Shown: positions 10,985 through 21,873 of the stretch, in pieces
How positions within the stretch are numbered: position 1 is the first letter of the stretch
Layout of the letters: every line of letters starts with the position of its first letter
Assembly (NCBI GenBank): GCA_034638255.1
Contig: JAWPGT010000013.1
Span: 124,001-188,000, forward strand
Direction of reading: 5' to 3'
DNA: 64,000 bases
From: Coprinus comatus
Taxonomy: Eukaryota > Basidiomycota > Agaricomycetes > Agaricales > Agaricaceae
Made by a program: the position numbers and the translations under genes
The notes under the pieces: model-generated
Seen by the model: the letters and a program-made list of their open reading frames with translations, nothing else
Databases searched by the model: none
What the model was told of the DNA's origin: nothing

Positions 10985-11948
10985 TCAATCCAAATCCATG
11001 CGTTGGGCCCCATTGCCCTGACGCGCTCCCCCACGCCGACCACCACGGCCACGTCCACGACCTCTTCTACTACCACGACCTCCATGCCCTGGGGTATACT
11101 CCACAGGATCAGCCCCAGGGGGTGCAACAAGCACATGTGCGCGGGGGTCAGCTTGCATAATCGAATCCGAACGCATTTTCCTATGTGTTGCATATCCATG
11201 GTTAGACAACGCACAACAGGGAGTGCCGAGACAACTCACGAGCCAGAATCACGAGCGTCCATTAGGACATCCACACTACCCTCCTCCTTAACCAGCCCTA
11301 GTCCATCGGGTCCACCTAGACGGTTGCTTAGGCTGGTGCCTGCGGATGTACTTCCAACGATGCGAACAGACAGAGTCTTGCCGTCAGCTGTCTGGTTGTT
11401 GAAATTCTGCACAGCTTGGGATGCAGAGGCTGAAGTTTTGAAAGTTACCCTGATCTTGACATCGTCTCCGCCGGAAATGAGCTTTGAAGATGTGATTACA
11501 CCACATCGCTTGAATATAGCGGCAACATCGTCAGGAGTTGTCCCGGCCACCAGACCACTGATCTCTACGACATTCCCTTGTATATTTCCTGCACCCTTGA
11601 TCGAGAAACCTTGTTCCCTCAGAGCACCTGTTGCCTCGCGAAGGGCTTTTTGGGCAAGGTTATTGATCGCAGGTTTCGGAGCGTCAGGGGCGACTCCTAG
11701 ACGCGCAGACAGGGAGTTATGGGACTCGTAGAGATCATGGGACCAGGGCGCATCTGGGTTGCCTTTTGGGGGACGGGAGCGGCTCTGGGAGCGCGAGGGT
11801 CGGAAAAGCGGGATTGAGGATGGAGAGAGAGAATACACACGTATGGGGCAGGCGGGCGGTTTGATGATTGGGTGGATCTTGTGGTGCGCATGGGCCCTGA
11901 TGCCGCAGCGTTGGGAGTAATGTTCATGCGCTCGAGGAGTGAAGCCAT
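10985..11948 (-). CDS. RRM RNA-binding protein with C-terminal RG-rich tail, ALYREF/Yra1-like
   Basis: Predicted nuclear RNA-binding protein. Exons 11948-11841, 11784-11240 and 11180-10985 give 849 bases, 282 residues. One RRM covers about residues 100-175, with an RNP2-like VVEISGLV and an RNP1-like KIRVTFKTSAS. The C-terminus is a compact RG/RGG block (HGGRGSRRGRGRGRGG), typical of mRNA-export adaptors of the ALY/REF and Mlo3 type. I do not see the short UAP56-binding motif at the N-terminus, so assignment to the TREX pathway is tentative. Other RGG-tailed RRM proteins remain possible. The gene is divergent from the acyl-CoA-ligase-like gene, with 203 bases between the two starts. Confidence 0.72.
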
Positions 11949-12151
11949 GGCTGAGAGAGGAAAGAAAGAACAGTATGTGACATGTAACCCTCAGTCACTC
12001 CTGTTACCCTCTGTCACCCGTTACCCCAGTAACGGTGGCGGTGCCTACTCACGTTCCTTGATGCCGGATATCCAGCCTTCCCCGCAGAGAATATTAAAGC
12101 GGCCAACCCCAGTCAGATGGTCTGCCCCTCCTTTCTCTCCTTTACCCCACC
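11949..12151. promoter_or_regulatory. Shared divergent promoter region
   Basis: These 203 bases separate the starts of the RRM gene (minus) and the ligase-like gene (plus), so both promoters must lie here or overlap the genes. The interval has repeated GTTACC/GTCACC-type words around 11985-12035. Their role is unknown. Confidence 0.4.
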
Positions 12152-14642
12152 ATGTCTCCCAAGATATACACCTCGTCCTTTCCACCGGTCCCCATCCCAG
12201 ACCAGTCTATCTTCACTCGTCTCTTGTCCGTCGAAAATAATTTAGTCGGAGGCCACCCAGCATCTCATCCCGCCTTTATTGATGCTGCTACAGGCACTAC
12301 AATAACTCGTGCCCAGCTCAGGAATCTTGCCCTCTCCTTTGCCCATGGCCTGCGCTCGATATTCGGCGCTAAACGTGGTGATACCCTGCTTGTATACGCC
12401 CCTAATTCTATCCACTGGCCTGTGATCATGTTTGGTGCCGGTAAGTATATATTCACCCGATCATTGCCAATATCAATTCTATCCGCAATTAGTTGCTGCC
12501 GGTCTCAAGTCCACGCTCGCTAACAATGCCTACAATGCACGGGAACTGGCCCACCAGTACGCTGATAGTAGGGCAAACATTATCTTCACAAGCGAAGAGG
12601 GTATTCCTATAGTTCGCCAAACTCTCAGCGACCTCGGACTCAGCAAGCAAGAGGCAGAGAAACGTATTGCCGTCCTCAGTTCAAGCCTCAAGTGGGCGGG
12701 AGGTCCAGATGCAGCAAAATCCGCTGACGCCGCTGGTTTGATTGCATTTGAGGATTTGTTGAATACAGGCGTTCTACCGGCCGAAGAACAGTTTAATGGA
12801 AACGATGCAAATGAAACCGCTTATCTTTGCTACAGTTCCGGTACGTAAAACTCATGTTTTTCCGTTGGGCTTTCCATTCATCAATTTGATCAGGCACAAC
12901 TGGCAAACCAAAAGGTGTCGAGGTTTGTTGGTGACATATTTTGAAATCCATGTGATATAATGACCCGAGTTCACCGTTAGACCACGCACAAAAATATCGT
13001 CTCCATTGTAGAGATCGTCGCGGAGGCGTTCCCCCCATTCGGCTTGGATGACAAGGTTCTCGCTGTTCTGCCATTCTACCACATCTATGGTGAGGTCTAC
13101 CGTTTCATTAAAGAATTCCCATACTCAGGAAGATCATATAGGTGCCGTTAAACTTCTTCACTTCCCGCTCACGCGTGGCTCTCCCGTCGTTGTTATGCCA
13201 AGATTTGACCCTGTTCAATTCTGCGCAAACATCGAAAAGTACAGGATCGCGCTAGCACTTATTGTTCCACCAGTTCTTGTCCTCGTGGCTCGTCACCCCA
13301 GTAAGTAATTTAAAAACAAATTGGAATGTTTAAATATTCTAACTCTAATCTAGTCGTCGACAAATATGACTTGTCCTCACTTCGAGTTTTGTTCTCTGGA
13401 GCGGCACCTCTCGGTGAGGGTCTCACAAGAGCCGTGAGCAATTCATATATAAAACTAAAACCTGTCACTTGGAAACTAATTCCTTTTTTTTTTTTTTTTT
13501 TTTTTCAAAATAAAAGGTCATTGAACGTTTGAGCGCAAAACGTACAAACGGCGTCAAAATTCGGGTTCTTCAAGGTTACGGTTTAACCGAAACTTCACCT
13601 ACAACCCACCTTCAACCCGAATCTGGCGCCCACAAGTACGGCAGTATTGGTGTTCTATTACCAAACCTTGAAGCTAAACTCGTTGTGGACGGTGACGGTG
13701 AGGGCAATATTGATTCGAGGAAGGTCAACCTGGAGAGTTATGGATTCGTGGTCCCACTGTTATGAAGGTTTGTTTTTACTCGATGAAAATAGATAAGAAG
13801 TAACTAATGTTTTGTGTTTTCCTTTTGTGATACATAGGGGTATCTTAATAATGTTGCTGCGACCACGGATGCTATTACACATGACAAGTGGTTCAAAACG
13901 GGTGATATTGCTATCAGAGATAAGGAGGGTTATTACTATATTGTGGATCGCCGTAAGGAATTGATTAAATATAAGGTATATGTTTACGACAACCTCTATA
14001 AACCTCTCCGTAATCTCCATAAACAATATCTAACCTTTGCCTATTTCCATTTACTCTCAGGGCTTCCAAGGTTAGTTCTTTTCTTCTCAATCCCACTTAA
14101 TTAAATCTAAAAAGCTTTTTTTTAATTCTTATTTCCTGACAACCGCCTAAAAAAAACAGTTCCTCCAGCAGAACTCGAAGCAGTTTTATTAACCCATCCG
14201 GATATTGCTGACACTGCCGTTATCGGTGTTGATAGCATTAAACAAGCTACCGAACTTCCTAGAGCTTATGTTGTACATGCAAGACCTGATGAAGTCAAGA
14301 CTGAAGCTCAAAAAGAGGCTTTCTCACAGGTCGTTAAGGATTGGATACAAACTAAGGTTGCTAGGCATAAGTTCCTCCGAGGAGGTAAGTGTCTTCTTTT
14401 GATCTTTATGACTTTTTCAATTGTTAAAAATATCGTTTTTACATTTAGGTGTTGTCGTTATTGATGTAATACCAAAGAGGTGTGTTTCTTTTCCTCGTTA
14501 CTTTGGTTAACAAGCTGATAATTATTCCTTTTCAATTAATAGTGCGGCTGGAAAGATCCTCCGTCGGGAATTGCGTGAGCGTGCCAAGGGTGAGCTTGCT
14601 GGAAGGGATCCTGGAGAAGAGCCCATCAAGGCCAAGCTCTAA
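12152..14642 (+). CDS. 4-coumarate-CoA ligase-like AMP-binding enzyme with PTS1 tail; frame broken once
   Basis: Predicted acyl- or aryl-CoA synthetase, probably peroxisomal. Twelve exons: 12152-12440, 12493-12840, 12894-12922, 12981-13089, 13142-13300, 13354-13433, 13517-13767, 13838-13975, 14061-14070, 14160-14384, 14449-14479, 14543-14642. Motifs: YSSGTTGKPKGVE (P-loop, across two introns), VLPFYHIYG, VLQGYGLTETSP, GELWIRGPTVMKGY, WFKTGDIAIRDKEG, YYIVDRRKELIKYKG, FQVPPAELEAV and SAAGKILRRELRE with the catalytic Lys. The last three residues are AKL, a PTS1-type signal. Exon 7 is 251 bases and shifts frame between GNID and EEGQPGELW (about 13715-13722): one base appears missing and no intron can explain it. 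This is either an assembly indel or a damaged allele. About 555 residues if read through. Confidence 0.82.
13484..13505. repeat. Poly-T tract in an intron
   Basis: A run of 22 T lies just before the acceptor of intron 6 of the ligase-like gene. It acts as the polypyrimidine tract, and it is a place where read length errors are likely. Confidence 0.9.
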
Positions 14643-15793
14643 GGTAATGGCGTGCTTAACACCATTATCGCCGTACCTATAACAGGTGGGCCGTTTTAAA
14701 TATCATTAGGCTGTCCGGTGCGATACTTGGGTTGATTTTATGAAGGCATGTATTTATGGGAAGGATATGTTATTTGATACATCTATATTCTATATATGTA
14801 CATATGCTTGCATGTACAAGAGCACATACCCTAAATGTTGACATACCTATGATTGATTATCTAAGGAGAAGAATTAGTCGTATGTTCAAAAAGGTGAAGA
14901 GACATGGGAGAAAGGATCAGGGGTGTCAAATTCTGGTGCATTTCTCCCCACCATCTTGGCGAGGAAATACACCCTGAAGAAATTCAATACAAGATTGAAG
15001 CATCATGCAAAAACAAAAGAAAGAAGTGAGACTCACAATACAGTAGTAACCCTCCCATAAAGTTGACATCAAACAACGAGGTTCGACAAGGTGGAAAAAA
15101 AATAAGAATGTAGGATCCCGCGCTGAACGAGAATGAGCCCCATTGTGTTGAAGACTTGGAATAAATCCCAAGTCCACTATCGTATAACTATGATTGATGA
15201 GCAACAAAATGCTCCCCCATCCAATCAGACCAACGAACACCACCCACGCTCATATCTTCGCATGAATGACGCCTTTTAACCGCCGATCAAATCTTCAGGC
15301 GAGAACGACAAAGTGTTACGAGACGGATACCCCCAAGCATACGAAGTGATTCGATGCAGAGGTAAAGCGGTTCTCGAACGACCTCGATCCAGTAAACTGT
15401 CGTGCTTAGAGCCAGCCGCTTTCCGTGATGTTGAATCGAGGCACTGCTTTGTGTCTCCGGGGACTTTCCCCACAGCCGAGTATGAGAGTAGTAAAAAAGA
15501 CACTCTCTAGTGCGTAAGCTGCGACGACGATACTTCGAACAGCGCGAGATTTTTGAAGAAAAAAAGACATTTAGGATCAATTTTATGGCAAATCAAAATT
15601 CAGAACTCCGATTGAAATCAGGCGCTTCCGTTGAGGGAGATCGAGATTATGTAAGCAACCGTGTGCCGGAGCAGTGCCTCACCGCTTTCGGCATGCATTG
15701 GGTGACTTTCCGTAAATCTATTACTTGAGCTTCTTGCTTTTCCACATCGACGATCGCATTCGTTCGTTTCTTTAAACCCCACCACTCTTTCGC
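14643..15793. other. Intergenic stretch, 1.15 kb, no gene seen
   Basis: No frame here shows a domain, and no chain of exons could be built on either strand. A minus frame at 14926-15243 is open and partly hydrophobic, but it starts from no good context and gave no recognisable family. Confidence 0.4.
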
Positions 15794-16866
15794 ATGTCTA
15801 CACAAGACCAGCCTGCGTCCCAGCAACAACAAACGCTGCCACGCAAACCACCTTTTGCTAACTGGCCTACCATCAAGATTCTGACTCCTCCTCAGGGTAT
15901 GTGTTGATTTACATTTTGTGTGAACTTCCCGATGTTCCTTCTTTACTGACGAATCATCGGAATCATCGGATAAATCTTGTTATTAGGTCAATATTCATTG
16001 AATACTGATGAATGGTGCTTCACATATTCCTCACAATCGGTTAGCGGAAGAATACACGGAAAGGAACCTACTTGTCGTTCAATATGCGTTCGAAAAGTCT
16101 TCCCTCATGAAGTCCGAAATGTCATCGCTTTCAAGAAACACAAGAAAATAGATGCTAATGGAAAAGCTACATATCCACTTCCGGTCGAAGGTCAATCACC
16201 TAACCTACCACGAATCCTTGGTGGAAAGACTCCTGAAGATCCTGAAGATCCCAATCCTTCACGTTCTAAAGAACCTCCAAAAACTTGGAATGAAGGATGG
16301 TATCTATGGACTGGAAAAGGACGTGTGGCTGCTCATGAGAAATTGGATTCCATGTCATTAGACCTTGAACGACAACAACGGCAACGTGCTTTCAAGGAGA
16401 GGCGTAGAGAAGTATGGCAGGATTATCAAGATAGTCTACGACAGAAGAAAGCCAATGGTAATGCGGCTCGGAACGAAGAGGATGTAAGGCAATGGGTACC
16501 AAATGTGCCACTACGGCCTTTGCCTGATACAAGGTACGTGGCATTTATCTCTTTTGTTATCCGAATTTGTTTATTCATATTTCAATCAACAGTTCTGACT
16601 CGTTACTTTTTCCTCTACCACCTGACTTTCCTCCATTCTGGGATAGAATTGGAAAATTGCTTGCTCCTTCATTCCGTGTACTTGACATACTGCACGATAG
16701 TCTCACGTCCGGACAACAGAAGGAGTTTGCGCAGCGTGTATGGGACAAAGCGTGGACGAAGGAACCATATATGCTAGCGAGTCGTACCTTTACACAAACA
16801 TATAAACGCTGGAAGGAGAAGGATGAAACCACTGACGAGGAAGATGATAAGAAGAACTCACCCTGA
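15794..16866 (+). CDS. Conserved-looking protein of unknown function
   Basis: I do not recognise the family. Exons 15794-15896, 15987-16533 and 16593-16866 give 924 bases, 307 residues, with clean GT-AG borders. The ATG at 15794 is followed by a Q- and P-rich leader, then a region with NTDEWCFTYSSQS and CRSICVRKVFPHE. Next comes a tryptophan-rich segment (WNEGWYLWTGKG), a charged helix (LDLERQQRQRAFKERRREVW) and a proline-rich DFPPFWDRIGKLLAP. The C-terminus is very acidic (DETTDEEDD). There is no signal peptide or membrane helix. The long basic/acidic helix would fit a protein- or RNA-binding scaffold, but that is a guess. It lies 208 bases upstream of the tRNA gene. Confidence 0.7.
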
Positions 16867-17074
16867 TATATTATATAACATCGGATACCTGACCATACTT
16901 ACAATACACCTATTATTTGCCTCCCATATCTTGTATTCATGGATTCATTAGTTGAATATTTGTAAAACAAAGAGACCGCGGGTATACTGAGCGGAAAAAA
17001 TTAGGTCTGTTGAAACATCAACAACCCACAACATAAAAGAAGAAAGAAAAAGAAAAGAAAAAAAAGTACTTCAG

Positions 17075-17168
17075 TGACAACAGTGGGGTTCGAACCCACG
17101 CCCTTTCGGACTGGATAGAAGGCAATGTATCCTAATTCCAGCGCCTTGGACCACTCGGCCATGTTGCC
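17075..17168 (-). tRNA. tRNA-Leu, anticodon UAG, with a 14-base intron
   Basis: The minus strand folds as a class II tRNA. The acceptor arms GGCAACA and TGTTGTC pair with one G-T, then discriminator A. The D arm is GGCCGAGTGGTCCAAGGC (A box) and the anticodon stem is CTGGA/TCCAG. A long variable arm follows, then T arm GTGGG-TTCGAAC-CCCAC (B box). The anticodon loop is 21 bases: 7 loop bases plus a 14-base intron after position 37, the standard place in nuclear tRNA genes. Positions 34-36 read TAG, decoding CUA leucine. The discriminator A and long variable arm both fit leucine. Confidence 0.93.
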
Positions 17169-17272
17169 ACAACTTCAACTTGCGCACACAAAATCCCATT
17201 CAGCGGGATCCTAAATAATCATGAGAGTGAGACCCTGCCCGATCTTTGCCTCCTTAATCGAGCTTTCTTGGA

Positions 17273-19949
17273 ATGGGCGTGCATGGACTCACCACCTACC
17301 TGCGTGAAAATACTCGTTCCCTATCAACGAAAGTACGATTTCCATCAACCTCGGGAGAAGTCATTCCGATTGTTATAGATGGCCTTTCGTGAGTTATGAA
17401 ATCGAACGACCTTCTCATCTTGAATTTCTGAGATTGAAATATCTCTAGTTTCTTGTACAACTTGTATCAAGAATCTAGATTACCATGGGTATTCGGCGGT
17501 GAACATTCAGAGTTCTCGAAATTGATAGTTCAAGTGGTAGAATCCTGGTTAAGCCTAGGACTGAAGATCTACTTCGTCTTTGATGGTTTGTAACGCTATC
17601 TTTTTTGAGGTTTAGAATCACTTTTTTTGATGGATTGATTTATGTTTATCAGGTCCTTTACCCGACCTCAAGTTTCCAACTGTTGTAACTCGATTAAACC
17701 AATCCCGTGTACAACCTGGATTGTTGTTTTTTAGGACTTCAGCTGCATCAAGAACTACAGCAAGATTCCTGAATGAAACTAGGATTCTTCCACCACTTTC
17801 TGAAGCTGCATGTGTTGACACACTTCAAAAATTAGCCAAGGCTACTGATATGCTGGAAGTTCACTTTGCCGATGAAGAAGGGGATCCATATACGGTTGAA
17901 CTTGCAGGACGTGTAGGAGGTTATGTAGCCGGAAATGACTCCGATTTTGTCATTTTGAATGTACCTGGGTATCGAGGTTATATACCTATGGGAGAGATGG
18001 TATGGGAATCAACAACACTCGACCAATCATTGGTGTTAGAAGATGACGATAACAACGACTTTCAGGTGGTACGTAAAGGAAAGAAGAAGGTGGAAAGTGT
18101 CAAAAATCAAGGTTTAATCCCTCCTAAAGTCGATGATCTTACACTTGTGTGCACAAGTTATCATCCCGAAACACTTGCCTCACATCTCCAACTTCCCGTC
18201 ACTCTTCTTCCTTTACTAGGAGCACTCGTTGGAAATGACTATACTGCTCAATCTGAAACTGATCGACGTTCTATTCAATCTCTTTTCTTCGAAAGGAAAT
18301 TGAATGTTGTTCAGCGCATTGAAAATGCTGCTGATGCAATGCGAAAAGTTCTATCCCCTGCTACCCCAAAGAAAAAGAGCAATCATCAAGTAGGAAGCGT
18401 AATGGATCTTATTGATAGGACCGTCACTTTATTATTGGCTCGACTAAACAACACATTGGGATCGGGAGAAATAGATGACATCATTGATAAAGTAGTTACC
18501 GCTACACTCCAATATGCCATCTCAAAGCACGAAGGCGACCAAAAACTCTGGGGAACGGATATATGTGCACTACATAATCCTGATATCTGCCCTTTCTTAC
18601 CACTCATGTCAAGGCGTGTTTTGGAGGAGAATGAAGGTGCGGTGGAGGCAGCCACTCCTGCTTTGATACAAAGTGCACAAATTCGAACACAATTTGTCAA
18701 GGCTTATCGGAACGGAGAACTCTCGCATAATTTGTTGGATCCTTTGAGTACTGGAACTTATTGGCCTAAAATTTTCCTCGAAAACCCTGATTTGGAGACT
18801 ACTTCACGTAGTATTGCACGAGGGATTAGGGTGTGGGTTTACTCCATTCTAGACGATTCACTTGGTCTTCCTGTGGTGAAAGAAGAAGCAGATGAAGGAA
18901 ATAATGTTACTGATATTGGTTTCGAAGTATCTACTATCGAGGGGTCGCAGGTTGATGGAAAAGAAGAAGAGGAAGAAGGGGATGGGGATGAGCTCATTGA
19001 CGTTGTTGAATCAGATGATGACGAGAATCCCCCTGCATTCTTGGCTCCTCTTAAAAACGAGCTGCAACGTCTTCATGCTTCTGATGAAGAAGCAACAGAT
19101 ACCGATGGTCCTGTTTCCGTTTTCTCTCAAAGATCGAATCGAGTTGGAAAACCAAAAATCACGGAATATATACGAAAAGGAATTCGTATAGCTCCGGATG
19201 TTGTTTCTGTACCACCGTTACGAGAACTCTTGAAAACTATTTCATTACAAGGAGAAGAAGTTGATCCTGATTCAGACGATACCATTTCACTTGTTCAAAA
19301 ATCTGAAGAAGAACGTTTGGCGATTTTCTTTAAAATCTTGGATTCTGATATTCAAAGTATCAAGAAATTAACACCAGAACAATTACAACCTGTATTGTCT
19401 ATTCGTTGGATCGCTCATACACTTCATGATCGTGCACTTGAAACTGGATCCAAAGATAGAGAAAATGAAAAATGGACACCACATGAAGTTCGTTGTTGTC
19501 TAGCAGCATTTTTCAATTCCAACTCTACTACTACTACTACTACATTTCCAACAAACGAAAATGGAGCGATTGTATACCCACCAATTCATGATCGAAATGT
19601 TCAACTTACAGCTCAATTATTATTGACATTGGATGTTGTACACGAATTAACTCAAGTATTGCTTTTATCTTCATTCGTTCCAAGAGTTTCACAACAATTC
19701 TCTGGTCAATTGTTCCATTCTTATCTTACTGGTATAATTCCGTTACCTTATGGTGATGAACATTTGGAAAGAACTATGAGTGTTTGTCAGGATGGTTTGG
19801 AATATGCGTATGGAGAGGAGAGAATGAAGAAAAGTAAAAAGTCGAAAAAGGTTAAGGATGATAACGTTGTTAAGAAAGAGGTTAATGGGATTAGAAAGTC
19901 TTCGTCCAAGTTCCAAGGAGGGTTTTCACTTTTGGCTGGGTTGGATTAG
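17273..19949 (+). CDS. Asteroid-type protein with XPG/FEN-like N-terminal fold
   Basis: Predicted member of the Asteroid family, relatives of the FEN1/XPG nucleases. Exons 17273-17388, 17449-17585 and 17653-19949 give 2550 bases, 849 residues. The start MGVHGLTTYLRENT is the XPG N-terminal pattern (MGxxGL). VIPIVIDGLSFLYNLYQ holds the first metal-site Asp (IDG). IYFVFDGPLPD gives the second (FDG). Further on, the AACVDTLQKLAK and EEGDPYTVELAGRVGGYVAGNDSDF region resembles the nuclease I-domain, and TLLPLLGALVGNDYT fits the Asteroid-specific segment. An acidic linker near residues 405-440 and a basic tail (KKSKKSKKVKDD) follow. The family is usually thought to lack full nuclease activity, and whether all metal ligands are present should be checked. 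The start is 104 bases from the divergent tRNA-Leu. Confidence 0.85.
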
Positions 19950-20197
19950 GACTAGTAGTAGTTTTTATCTTGGTTTAAAAAAACAATGAAAAAGTTATAT
20001 GTAACGTTTTTGCCTGAGCTTTATTCCATGTGAGAAGAAAATCATTAAATGCATATAAATCATTAATTAATATAAACCATTGTCCACATAACCCAGCGCA
20101 CAAAAGTGAAAAAACAACGACGGTGCTTCATACAATCCCTCGCCTCCCCATACATTACGCATTACATCCTTTATCCTTTATGCCTTTTATTCACTCC

Positions 20198-21719
20198 TTA
20201 TGTTCGACTATGTCTTAACAAAGCTTTACTTCTGAACGTAGCATTGTACTGTAGAAGGTTATTGATATCGCGAACCCAATCATCTTCTTTTCCTGGTCCA
20301 GCTCCTTCAGGTTGTTGTCCATCACCACTGTCAATTATTGAAGAACGATTGATACATGGGACTGGATATGGTGATGCTTGAACATTAACATATTCTCCGG
20401 CGTTTAGAATATGTGATGTTCGTCCATCCATTGAAACTCCTGCTGATGATCGACTGCGGTCACCTATCTAAGTTGGAACATCAGTTTTGGTTGGGGTGTG
20501 ATTGGAAAGGAGCTTACTCGGAGAGTAATTACTGAGGAAGATGGGAAGACTAGTGGTCGGAAGGATAAACTTCGTGGACAGATTGGGGTGAGTACTAGTG
20601 CTGAGAGAGATGGATGGACAATAGGACCACCGGCGGATAAAGAGTATGCTGTTGAACCGGTCGGTGTTGAGACGATAAGCCCATCAGACTAAGTATCATA
20701 AGAAGGATGCACAAGACAGAATTAACTGAAATATACTTACCACCGCTTCTGTTAGATGTTGACCGTCAACAAAGATATCAATAGTGTTCAGGTGAGGACT
20801 GGATCCTCGGTGTAATGCTAATTCATTCATAACCTGCCAATCTAGAAATGTATTAGTAATTACAAATGGTGTAGAGTCTGGAGATTTGTTACCATCATTA
20901 TCAGCCTTCTTTTTCGCGAGATCTTTGTTATAAAACGTGCAGGCTAGGCGCATTCGATTCAAGATTGTAGCCCTGCCCAAGAAAACACTCTCCAAGGCCT
21001 TAGCGAAATCATCAATATCTATAAATAGAATCAGTGCTTCAGATTTTTCAAATGTGAAAGGGACGTACGGAACGGTAGGAGAAAACCAAGAGTGCCCATA
21101 GAGAAGCTCAGAACAGGAGGAACGGCACCAGCACTGAATAGTGAAGATGCATGGAGTATGGTTCCATCGCCGCCCAGTGTTACGACAAGATCAATCTTCT
21201 CAGCATTTGGGCCTTATGGAGAATATCAGATGAGTTCGGGTACAAACCCACATGTAATACACAACTTGCCTGGTTTCCATACTTCTGCCCCGTGTGGTAT
21301 ATCTGACCTGTTTTCATGAAAGACTCGTACGCCGGGGTATGTGTCCTGAACATGTCTGTGTGACTGTGTAAGCAAACAGTTGGGGAGTAGTAGTGTGATA
21401 TTTTATGAATTACTCGAGAAGGGCGTCGATTGCAAGAATGACAGGCTGTGTTCGTAGTTTATTGACAATTAGGATGCTCTTTGGAGGATCTATCGGACGT
21501 GACCTATCCTTCCGATGAGGTCAATAGAGTGTAAGGGAGAATGCAGTGGTGGACTAACGTTGACGATGGTGTAAAGTTACTCGAGAATTGCCGAGATCGT
21601 GGATGTCTGATCACTGTCTTGGGTGCTCTGGTCAACGTTCTTGCCGACAAAAAGCATGATAATAGACTGCGTGGAGGCTGAGCAGGGGTACGAGAGGTGT
21701 GAAGAATGGAGGAGAGCAT
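20198..21719 (-). CDS. NAD(H) kinase with mitochondrial targeting sequence, Pos5-like
   Basis: Predicted ATP-NAD(H) kinase making NADP(H), probably in mitochondria. Exons 21719-21559, 21503-21414, 21355-21270, 21212-21069, 21018-20741, 20688-20515 and 20467-20198 give 1203 bases, 400 residues. The N-terminus is Arg/Ser-rich without acidic residues ([20 protein letters not shown], later [10 protein letters not shown]), a typical matrix presequence with an R-x-F/S-type cleavage site. Family motifs: [10 protein letters not shown], the GGDGT motif in [49 protein letters not shown], and [21 protein letters not shown]. The third intron uses a GC donor (AG/gcaagt). If a GT donor three bases later were used instead, one residue would change and the frame would hold. 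It shares a 154-base divergent promoter with the BRCT gene. Confidence 0.9.
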
Positions 21720-21873
21720 TCTTGGCTAAAGAACTTAAGTGGGAACAGGAGACACAAATGTTGTGCACGTGACCTATCGCAACACTGCTCATTGACGCGT
21801 CGAACCTGGACTGTTTAGCAAGAGTAATATCTTGGCCCAACTCTTGCTCTCTTCCACATGCCATAGACCACAA
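21720..21873. promoter_or_regulatory. Short divergent promoter region, NAD kinase / BRCT gene
   Basis: Only 154 bases separate the two start codons, so the core promoters must overlap. I see no clear TATA box. Confidence 0.4.
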
